Assembly (NCBI RefSeq): GCF_964275005.1
Contig: NC_092695.1
Coordinates: 7,097,832-7,161,831 of the forward strand
Origin: Diadema setosum
Taxonomy: Eukaryota > Echinodermata > Echinoidea > Diadematoida > Diadematidae
DNA length: 64,000 nt
Direction of reading: 5' to 3'
The position numbers and the translations under genes are program-made. Each line of letters opens with the position of its first letter. The first letter of the stretch is position 1. The notes beneath the pieces were generated by a model, which made no database searches, was not told the origin of the DNA, and saw only the letters and a program-made list of their open reading frames with translations. Positions 54,927-64,000 of the stretch are shown piece after piece.

Positions 54927-55049
54927 AATTCTTGCTGTCTTTGTTTTTGTTTTTTGTTTGTTTGTTTTTGTTTTTTTTATTTTGTTTTGTTTTTTTGTTT
55001 GTTTGTTGTTGTTGGTTTTTGGTTTTTTTTTTTTTTTTTGGGGGGGGGG
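54927..55049. repeat. (GTTTT)n, T run and G run
   Basis: TTTTG-type repeats ending in about 18 T and 10 G. Confidence 0.85.
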
Positions 55050-56459
55050 ACTATTACATAATAGTGTTACATAACCAGTAACTGTTTAGGTTAATACCTT
55101 ACAGGTACAATATGTAGTGAAAAGTACTCCAAAGTATCCAGGATACAAGTTTGGCTTATATCTGAATTCTCTTTTTATTTGTTTTTTCAAACATGAAAAG
55201 TAAATTCACAATTTAATGACAGTGACAACGGTTTCCTCTTTTCCCTTTCATTAGGTATGCAAACACTACATACCTTGTATTATCACACATCAACTGTTAA
55301 TAATGTTTGTACAAGTTCAAAACAACTGAGAAGAAAGAAGACATCTTCTGAAAAGTTTTCCAATCTCTGCATGTAAGCAACAATAACCCAAACAATGTGC
55401 TGTAGAAAATCAACAGAACAAACACCTGCTCAAAGGGAAAAATCCGATCTACATTTTTGAAATCAGAAAACTGTAGGGAAACAATCTGAATAGCGCCCTC
55501 TATTGGCACCTTCACTATAGTCTGCTATAAAGCTGCAATCGGGACTTTCCCCATGTTTTCCTTTGTAAATGCACCTTTCTGTGCCAGGGACTTTGAACAG
55601 TGTGTACAAAGCTTCAGGGTTTTCTGTGCCAATTTGCACTCACAGCATAATGGGGTTAGATACTTTTACACGTTCAAAACTAATTTTTTTTTTTAGAACA
55701 CCTTTCAGAACTTTAATATTCTTCTCAAGCAAAAATCTCTGCAAAGCAGTTTTCTTTGAACACAACATTTTAAACAAGCTATCTTAGAATGAATAATTTA
55801 GACAAGGAATACAATTTTTGCTTTTTCTTATAGGCAAAGCATACACTGATCTCATAAAAAAAAGTGAAAGAAATGGGAAGACTTTGTGATACAGGTTTTT
55901 TTTTTTTCAATTCCTTTTTTTTTTTTTTTGCATACTTTCCAAGTGTTTACTGCATCTCATATTTTCATTGTTTTTTTCTGATATTGCTGTAACAAGAAGG
56001 GTATATAAGCAGGGCAAACAAACATGAAAAAAAATGAAGGAACACCTATTCCTTCTTAATCAATGGTTAAACCCAAACTCTACTGTTTAAATACAATTAT
56101 ACACACAATATTTTCAGTTAACATTGAGGCATGTTACATAAAAGTCATCGGTTGCTATGAACAAATTAAGCTGCAACATTTCGTTCTCTCTTGAGTTATC
56201 AACTTGCTTGTACATTAATGCATATATCGAGACAAAGAAAAAATCAAATACGTAGCAAATGTCTTGGCTAATGACAGCATACATACATAATCATTTTGAA
56301 CAATCACTTAATCAAACAATCGCTATATTCCTGGCATCACTTTGAAGACATAATTAGCCCCAGCTGCTGTAAATCATTCGTGATTAAGTTCTGTATTCAA
56401 ATGCAAAGTCTGCCAAATTAACCTTTCAATGCAATACTTTATCCATGCCAAGATTCTTA
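55050..56459. other. Intergenic or 3' UTR of the MS4A-like gene, nothing recognised
   Basis: AT-rich with T runs at 55898-55908 and 55915-55929. No exon recognised. Confidence 0.35.
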
Positions 56460-56645
56460 CAGTGCACTCCCGTTATAGCAAACACGGTTATAACAAAATC
56501 CCATTTAAAATGAAGTAAAAATTCAGACTGCAACATTTTCCACTCTTTGTTCTGTATTGTTTATTTGTTTGGTTATAACTCAAATTTCGATATTATGAAA
56601 GAAAACTGCTGGTCCCGAGGACTTCATTAAAATGGGAGTCCACGG
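56460..56645. mobile_element. pogo/Tigger-like MITE
   Basis: TA (56458-56459, 56646-56647) flanks CAGTGCACTCCCGTTATA at the left and AAAATGGGAGTCCACGG at the right, imperfect inverted repeats. It shares its body with 6393-6556. Confidence 0.7.
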
Positions 56646-56869
56646 TATGTTATTATTCCCAACTACTGACATGTGCTGTGAATCTTAAAGGTGCATGCAT
56701 GGACTGTGGACTCAAGAGGGCGCTATTGGATGGTGTGATGATCCCTGTCCCCATCATTACGAAGAGCGACGATGTGAAGCTAGTTAACTGTCAACCAAAG
56801 TGGATCACATATCAACACGCAAGTATCTGCGACTAGCTAGCAAGCCAACTTTGTCTTTGAAGGTTCTGT

Positions 56870-56872
56870 ATA

Positions 56873-56914
<42 letters not shown>
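56870..56914. repeat. (TA)n microsatellite
   Basis: About 20 TA units. Confidence 0.9.
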
Positions 56915-56919
<5 letters not shown>

Positions 56920-58031
56920 ATTTTTACTTTCAGAATATGGCAAATGATGTAGGTCACTGCAACAGTACGATAATAGCGCCCTTTTGAATCCTCGGTAACT
57001 GTAACTGTAACTGTAACTTTAAAAGTGGTACACGGTAATATGCACTTGCACTCCAAAAGCAATGTATCATAAAAAATATGTATTCCTGGCATGCTCTGGC
57101 TGATAATTCAAGGAAAGCATTTGTGCTGCTGTAACTCATTGCCAAGGGTATGTATATGTGTGAGTCCAGTAATTCTCACTGTCCTTGACTCTTCACACAA
57201 ATGAAAAATATGATGGTAAAATTGATGTCAATTTACCTCTGTTGTTGACACATAAAGTTTGCCAACATCTGAATCACAAAGTCCCAGCTGTCAATTAATC
57301 AACTTTTTTATTCAAAGACACCTGTCAAGCTCTAGATTTTTCCCAGAGTTTTGCCCAGCACTACATGGTATGACTCTTGAGAAAGCTCTTAATGGCAAGG
57401 CCCATTTTTCAGCATTTTAAGGAGAAAGTGGACAGAAAAAAATACTTGTGCTAGAACTAGAAGAGGATACTTCATACAGAGCAGTCAAGTCACTGTATCT
57501 TTAGAACCTTGAGAAGACTCTGGCAAAGCCATATCACTTTTGCTTTTTGGCATTTATTTTTTCATAATAATATCGAGAAATAATTATACAGCAAATTTTC
57601 AGGTGTGATTTATAGAAGTACCTTTATCAAAGCCACAATTTTGAAATATGCTGATAGGAATTTTCATGATACATGAAAATGTAACCACTACCATTCTAAC
57701 ATGGCCAAAACTGGGCTCCTATATACTTTGTCCATTTGTCATTGGGACTTTCAGAGCCAAGTTTTTGAAATGCTACATATGTTCTGCCAGTTTAGCTATC
57801 TGGAATAAGTAGCAGTTACCAAAATCAACCATACAGACCGAAAGTTAGTCAGTTTCAAGATCCTTTCAGGCTACCAACACTACACATCTTCAACACTGCT
57901 CTTGACTTAAATAAGCTTTTTCTTTCATTCCACTAAGCATGCCTACTCTCCATATGGACATCAAACACGCTATTAAGTGAAATGAAACGTCAGTTGCAGA
58001 GCACTTGTTTCATATGTCACGAACATGGCGT
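56915..58031 (-). other. Probable 3' UTR of the MS4A-like gene
   Basis: On the minus strand AATAAA words lie at about 57558-57553 and 57312-57307. No other features seen. Confidence 0.35.
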
Positions 58032-58231
58032 TTACTGCACGAACATCACTTCGCTGGTTTTCTTCTCCGTCTCGTCGACAGTGGATGAGGAGTTTTGGGA
58101 GGTACTGGAGGTGGGGCCCGTCCCCTGGACTACCCTAGTGGTCATGGTGGATAGTTCGGTGGGTCCCTGGGCATAGGAGAACGGAGAACCCCCACCCTGG
58201 ATCATCATTGGCTGGCCATGGAGAGATCCGG
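58032..58231 (-). CDS. MS4A-like last coding exon
   Basis: After acceptor CCCAAATTGCAG. It encodes GSLHGQPMMIQGGGSPFSYA and a Ser/Thr-rich tail ending SEVMFVQ, TAA at 58034-58032. Confidence 0.75.
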
Positions 58232-59744
58232 CTGCAATTTGGGACACGAGAATATGTCCATGGAGAAATTTTGCTAAATACAGACATAGACATAGGGATT
58301 ACACATGGACGCACATGCCACATCTTGAGTTAGAAAAAAGTTTTAACACTTTTAGAAATCTGTAAAATTAGTCCCCATCTTGATTTATAGGTGATTTCTG
58401 TGTGTTTGTTTAGATTACATATTCCAGAGAAACTTTCCCCAGAAGACTATATTTGAAAGGCAGTTACCAGATTAGACTGTTTATTGAATGCTTGCTTTAA
58501 TTTTTTTTCACAGTAATCATGTCAAAACATGTTTGTTCCTACTAAGCTCAGGTAATCAGGACTCGGTCTAAATCTTCACATGGGATTTCATGTCTTTGCA
58601 TAATCATAGGAGTTATCCTACTTTCATCAATCAAATAGTGCCTAGCATAAAGGATATAAGTTCTCAGCAAATGCACAAAAATGGCAAAATCATGTAAAAT
58701 GAAGAGGAAAAATCCAAGAAGGAAATCAGACTTACATGAGATAAACTGTGGGCAGGCTTGGTTTCCTTCATACTGTGGGCATGACTTATTCTCTTCAGCT
58801 GGGTTGTTGTAATAAACCTTGTGATTTTTGTGACAGGAAATACAAATATACAAAGAAATATAAGAAGATAAGCCCAAATTAGATGTGCTAATGACTCAAT
58901 TCCAACAGCTGAAATTGAGTAAAACTTAGAAGCAGAATTTGTCAAGGGCAATGCAGGAGAAATCTCATCTGCTTATCATAACTTCAAATTTGAGGGAAGG
59001 TAGGATTCATATTGTGAATGTTCAGCCTCAAAAAAAAAAAAAAAAAAGAGAATGAATTTGCCAAGGAAATTCAGAGATCATTTTCTAAAAAAAACAACAA
59101 CATTGAAATGTGATTTTTACCCCCAAAAATGTTTCTGCACAAAACAAAACAAAACAAAAATACAATAATGAAAGTCACATGTGGCAATTTTCTTTCCTTA
59201 TTTAGATCTTTTTCAACTAATATATCTATGTCATAAAGTTAGTGTGAATTATTGGATACACAAATAGTGTGAACTTCTCTTTACTATATTTTACATCTCC
59301 TCTGCATTTCTCTCATATCTATCTTTACTTCACTATTGTGTCACCATAAACCTGTGCTGGAAAGCACAAGGTGTTATTATCATTACATTCTTGTACATGC
59401 CATAGTTTTGGAAACTTTAAGATACAGGAATAGACACCAAACATGCAAAGGGAACTCTACTTTCCATGTTTAGATTAGCAACTTCACCTCATTTAAATTA
59501 CTAATTTATGATTGTGACCAATATCGATGCGTAAATGTGTACAGTAATTTTATAATCTTTTCTTTTATGTTCAACTACTCCCTGATGTGGTTGGAGAGGC
59601 CCAAGGGTCATTGTGATTTTGATTGCTTTTTTCCGGCTCCATAGGGAAGCTCAACAGGGAAAGCCTGACACTTTGTTTTCTTGTGTTTTGTTTGTTTGTT
59701 TTGTTTCTCTGTTATCACTTGTATTGTTTTGCAAATGCCGAATA

Positions 59745-59775
<31 letters not shown>

Positions 59776-62700
59776 TAAGTTTTAAATTTCTATTTTTGTG
59801 TCTGCATGTTTGATTGCAATCTGCATGGTCAAGTTGACTTGAATTTCAGGTACGATTTTATGTTCTATGTGATTTGTTTCAATCAAGTCAGTTTAAACTT
59901 TGGGCTGGATTTTATTTTCTGAGTTATGTGATTTTTATCAAGTCAATTTGCACTTGGGAGTGGGACTTACAGGGTGTGTACAGTTCTGGTCGACGTGAGG
60001 ATTTAGCTTTTAACGTTTTGCAAGATATACTCTATAAGATGTCAAAGAGCATGCAATTCTAAGGGGTATCAAAAGTTTACTTGATGGAAATCAGTTTTGA
60101 AATGGCCGAGATCCAAAAACAAGGTGAAACAAAGAGATCCTAATAAAAGGCGTGGCCTGCAGTCTTTTATTATTATCACTTTTTGGGGGGATATCTCAGT
60201 CATTTGAAAACCAATCTTCATCAAATAAATGTTGAATCCTTCTTAAAATCACATGCTCTTTCATTTTTCATAAGAGGTTTCTCATTATCTCACTTAGGAA
60301 TGTTCAAAACATGAATCCCTACCTCAACCAGTACTGTACAGTCCCTTTAATGTTAGGGTTAAACAAAAGACCATAACATAGAGAGCAGCTCACCATACTG
60401 CAGTAACAGGGCGGAGGCTGGAGGCACAAAGTGCAGCGGGTGCAGCAGAAAGCAGCAGGTAGATTGGCAGAAAGATAGGATAGACAGAAAGATATATTAG
60501 ATAAGTATAAAGTCGCTCAAAAGGGCTGGTTAGTGCACAGATAAGATGAAATGAGAGATGGATAGTTGGATGGACAGATAGTTGAACAGATAAAAGATAT
60601 ATGAGATGGGGAAAACCCCAAAGTGAATACTCTGACAGATTAATAGCTGGCTGAGTGGATGGATAGATGGACATATCAACAATATATTGGATGAGTTAGT
60701 CACAAGATTGCTAGATGAGTAAGTGAATGGATGCATTGATCGAGGAATAGATGGTTGTATGAATGGATAGATAGACAGATGGACGAATGATAATATCTCA
60801 GATGAGTGAGTCCCAAGATAGCCAGGTAAGTAAATGGATGCAGTGATAGATAGGATGAATGGTTAGATAGACAGGTAGAAAAGATATTATTATATAATTG
60901 AATTCCAAGACAGGAAAGTGACTGTGTGGATGCATTTATGGATGGATAGATGTTTGAATAGATAAATGGTCAGACCAAAAGATGCATCAAATGAGCCAGT
61001 GATGATGCCTCAGGATAGCTAGATGAATGAGTGGAGGGATGCACTGATAGAAGGATAGCTAGATGCAGGAATAGATAGAGAAATAGATGGAAAGAGAATA
61101 GAAGGATAGCTGGATGAAGGAATGGTAAGAGAAGATCAAAGATGATAGAAGGATAGTTGAATGCAGGAATAGATGGAGGTGAATGAGATGAAAAGGCGAT
61201 AGATGGATAGGAAATATACAGATCACTTAATGAAACAATTAAGGGATGAATATGAGTATGGATCATAAATGGATGAATTACCCCATTGAATTTTGAAACC
61301 CCCATACGGAATGGGTTAAAGGGATTGATCATGCAGGCAGATATAGACCAACATAGATGGACGATTAGGAAATGCATGAGTGGATGGGTTGATAGATTGA
61401 TAAGATGATGCATGTGAGGTCATACAAAAGAAAAATATATTTTATGTATAGATGGAATGCTAAAAAGCCGGTAGGCTACAAGAATGATGTAATGTAAGAT
61501 GGATTGATCGTGTGTAAAAATGACTGATTTGATGACTAAATGCATGGATGACTGGAGTATAAACTGATGTTGCTGGTTGATGGATGAATGTTAAATGAGT
61601 ACACTGACGGGTCAAAGAACTATTGTAACAATGGATAGACAAATTAATGAAGGAATGATAAGAGGGTGGTAGAGTGGCATGGATGGAGGAAGGATATATG
61701 AATGGATGAATGGAAGACATGTGCATAATTCTTTAGATAAATAATGTTGAAATTCATGTTGTCATTATGTATTTAGAAATAATGGATAACTCAATGAAAG
61801 ATAGATAACATGGGATGCATTCATAGATGAAACAGTCAAATACATAGGCCTGTGTTGAGATGGGGAAACTGTAGATAGCTACTTACCATGTTGACAGAAG
61901 AAGGCTGGGCGGTCCTACAGCACGGCGTGGGACAGGTGCGGCAGCAGGCGAGGCCGGAGCCCGTAATGGCCACCACAACCTCCAGGAAGCTCAGGACGAT
62001 AATCATCATGTTGATGAGGACACGGACTCGCTGACGAATGGAATGAAGAGCAGAGCGGGAGAAAACGAATGTGGATCAATACTTATCGTTCGTATGGAGC
62101 AGATATACATTTGCCATGGAAAGTCTTATCTCATAAGAATGTATAACATCAGCCTCCTTGATTAAATTTCTTATTGGCAGCAAACACATTGATTTTCCTT
62201 CTCCCCTGTCCTGGGGAGAAGGAGACATACACACAAACATATATTCAACATTCACACATTCACACATATGTATACTTTTCCACATGCACACATTCATATG
62301 TTCATACAGACATTTATTCATACACACACACACACACACACACATACATACATACATATATACATACCTTCCTTTTTATTAAATGAACAAGTCTTCTACT
62401 TTTAGAATATTTTTACTTTTTTATAACTTATAAGTCAACCCCAAACAGTGCATCCTTTCTGGGTGCTATATGTTTTATGACATATGTATGAGATTGATAC
62501 ATATATATTTTTTTGTCTTTGCTGATGTGGAGAGGAACATCCTTTCTGCAATAAAACAGAGACATATGTAATTGATATTGCCACTGTGGATTACCTGGTG
62601 TCTGTAGATCTGCACCCTGCATGACTGCAAGTGTGGGTGCATGCATGAATGCATCTATGCTAGTAAAAAACAACCCCCAAAGCAAAAACCCTAGAATATC

Positions 62701-62947
62701 GTATAAGGCAGGCACCACAAAGTTGTGGGAGAATGATCGGACATGATTTGGAGAATGATCGGCCATGATTTGACAAGAACCAATCAAATTTTTCCATGCA
62801 ATCGTTGTGACTTACCATTCTGTAGCACGTGTCCTGGGAGTAACAGTAAATGGAGTAGCTTTCGTGTAGGGTGACCAAGATGTACATGACAAACATGGCC
62901 CCGGCAGTGATGGCCGCACAGACACACATGACCAGGTACGAGATGAC
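58032..62947 (-). CDS. C-terminal part of an MS4A/CD20-like four-span membrane protein
   Basis: Minus-strand exons 62816-62947, 61887-62030, 58736-58817 and 58032-58231 (132, 144, 82 and 200 nt) join in frame into 185 residues ending SEVMFVQ. The first exon encodes a membrane span (ISYLVMCVCAAITAGAMFVM) followed by a Cys-bearing loop (YSIYCYSQDTCYRM). The second encodes a span (MMIIVLSFLEVVVAITGSGL) ending in a Cys cluster (ACCRTCPTPCCRT). The third has CPQYEGNQACPQF and the last a Gly/Ser/Thr-rich cytoplasmic tail. The two spans, the loop with cysteines and the LEVVVAI segment ending in Cys resemble spans 3 and 4 of MS4A/CD20-family proteins. Earlier exons must lie beyond 64000, since exon 62816-62947 begins at an acceptor. 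A related tetraspan family is possible. Confidence 0.7.
58736..58817 (-). CDS. MS4A-like exon: CPxY segment
   Basis: 82 nt from acceptor AAATCACAAG to donor CAT/GTAAGT. It encodes VYYNNPAEENKSCPQYEGNQ then ACPQFIS and leaves one base of a Ser codon completed by the next exon. Confidence 0.65.
58818..59971. other. MS4A-like intron, first part
   Basis: An A run at 59031-59047. The stretch 59585-59775 ends ATGCCGAATAAA(TAA)n, which looks like the 3' tail of a non-LTR retroposon on the plus strand, though no coding part is recognisable. Confidence 0.4.
59972..60346. mobile_element. TTAA-target foldback MITE family A in MS4A-like intron
   Basis: AGGGTGTGTACAGTTCTGGT and ACCAGTACTGTACAGTCCCT arms. 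The right flank is TTAA and the left is TTAC. 375 bp. Confidence 0.88.
60470..61735. repeat. Long degenerate GATG/GATA minisatellite
   Basis: About 1.3 kb of imperfect GATGGATAGATGAATGG-type tetranucleotides, broken into blocks with AGATGAGTGAGTC-like spacers. Long open frames on the minus strand (Ile/His/Pro/Ser-rich) are repeat artefacts. Confidence 0.85.
61887..62030 (-). CDS. MS4A-like exon: span 4 and Cys cluster
   Basis: 48 codons from acceptor CCATTCGTCAG to donor ATG/GTAAGTAG. It has seven Cys/Pro-rich positions directly after the span, a likely site of fatty acylation (inference). Confidence 0.75.
62322..62365. repeat. (CA)n and (TACA)n microsatellite
   Basis: About ten CA units then four ATAC units. 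Confidence 0.9.
62816..62947 (-). CDS. MS4A-like exon: span 3 and loop
   Basis: 44 codons from acceptor GTGTCCTTCAG to donor ATG/GTAAGTC. Confidence 0.75.
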
Positions 62948-64000
62948 CTGAAGGACACGGGCAGACAAAATGGATGGGAATCAAATTGTAAGAGCCTTAT
63001 AAGAAAACCAGCATTAATGCAAAGACTCCAACCCCAAGCACCTTCTGATCTGGAGATTCTCCCGCCTGAAACCCCTAGCGAACGGGAGGCTCCAACTTGA
63101 TGTGCGCAAAGTTCTAGGGTTCTAGATGCTTTCTCGTGCTATCTAAGGCTTATTTTTCAACATACGATGACACTAAGTAAGAAATCATTTCAAGCGAGAG
63201 ACGCAGAGCCAGGGCGGGAGAAATTAAATCTCAAGCGGGAGAACGAGAGATTTTGCAAAAATGGGCTTTCGGCGGGAGATCTCCCGTCGAAAGCGGGAGA
63301 GTTGTTAATGATGATCTGTCACAGATGGTACCTACAATATCTTTCATAGTGCATTGTTTCGGTAGTATATATGGGAACCATTTTCTTTTCTTTAAACGTG
63401 ATGTTGTTCATTGAAGCTACAGCCTTTCAACTAACTCTCCCCCCCCCCCCACACAGAATTGCTTATTGGTTTCCTATTCTCTTGATTTCAATTATGTCTT
63501 AACATTTAATTACCAAGCTACCATATACCTTCTCCCCACTCTACCCCAAATAAAAACTGAGAGTTTCTACAAAGTTTTTACAACATCTTCATACCTGTTA
63601 TTTTTTTTCAATGAAACAAACACCTGAATACTCCTTTAATATTTTGCTTTCATCTTTTCAGCTTAGAAAGTCTACATGAATAACAATTACAGTAATTAGA
63701 CAATTACTGGAAAATATGTAAATGGGAGTATATATTACCTTACATACAATATAGACACCATATGGTAGTCACACACATTGTCTAAATAACTGCATTCATT
63801 GATGTAATTTTCATTGATGTGTTTGCATGTGATATGACCATAAATTAATGTTTTGGTTTTTATCCGTCTTTTAAACTGAAAAGGGTTGTACAAATGCTAG
63901 GTGTTTGTTTTGAATCTATTTTTTGAAAATATGTGAAGAGTTTAAATGTAAAAACAGATACATCCATTTTCATCAACTTGAGTTTTTTTTTTTGATTGAA
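62948..64000. other. MS4A-like intron, right edge
   Basis: 62995-63310 resembles 6195-6790 (see that entry), with repeated CGGGAGA words (63218-63300). The rest is AT-rich with a C run at 63437-63450. No further minus-strand exon found. Confidence 0.35.

Noticed and set aside
60970-61413. 147-codon open frame on the minus strand
   Set aside because: It lies wholly in the GATG/GATA minisatellite; Ile/His/Ser/Pro bias reflects the repeat.
1-64000. LTR retroelements, Polintons or other virus-derived elements
   Set aside because: No long terminal repeats, primer sites, reverse transcriptase, integrase, capsid or polymerase-like frames were recognised.

Overview
The window is animal nuclear DNA with spliced genes, GT-AG introns, AT-rich intergenic sequence and a very high load of short non-autonomous DNA transposons. 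The conserved genes (HMGB, SAP30L, an MS4A/CD20-like membrane protein, a THAP domain), the tRNA-derived SINEs ending in (ATT)n and the GGTCAAAGGTCA-rich interspersed repeats point to a marine deuterostome, most probably an echinoderm such as a sea urchin. This is inference from style and gene content; no species marker is present.

Layout. (1) 153-2890, + strand: the last three coding exons of a gene entering from the left, encoding an acidic stretch followed by a lysine-rich tail (not recognised). (2) 9962-14866, - strand, with a probable 5' UTR exon and promoter at 19868-20060: a complete two-HMG-box HMGB protein of 201 residues whose usual Glu/Asp tail is replaced by a Ser-Asp repeat. (3) 35043-48762, + strand: a first exon encoding a complete THAP zinc finger, followed 10.5 kb later by the four exons of SAP30L, a Sin3-HDAC corepressor subunit. 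The THAP exon ends and the SAP30L exon begins at codon boundaries, so they can be spliced in frame into a 343-residue THAP-SAP30L protein. A conventional 172-residue SAP30L start lies inside the second exon. (4) 58032-62947, - strand: the last four exons of a four-span membrane protein resembling MS4A/CD20, continuing beyond the right edge. SAP30L and this gene converge. A CpG-rich stretch with a good splice donor at 26272 is a possible orphan first exon.

Most of the rest is interspersed repeats. I could define the ends of about 25 copies from terminal inverted repeats and target duplications: two long foldback families with TTAA targets, several TA-target families, three long families with internal tandem units and CGGACG-type tracts, four other MITE-like elements and three tRNA-derived SINEs. 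At least six insertions of one element into another can be read. Three of them chain together to give a relative order of activity for four families. No LTR retrovirus, Polinton or CRISPR array was seen.

The most interesting candidate is the THAP-SAP30L fusion: a DNA-binding domain joined directly to an HDAC-complex subunit. Next come the nested transposon chronology, a seven-unit array of perfect nuclear-receptor DR1 motifs inside an HMGB intron, and a 1.6-kb purine-rich inverted repeat flanked by a 16-bp direct repeat.
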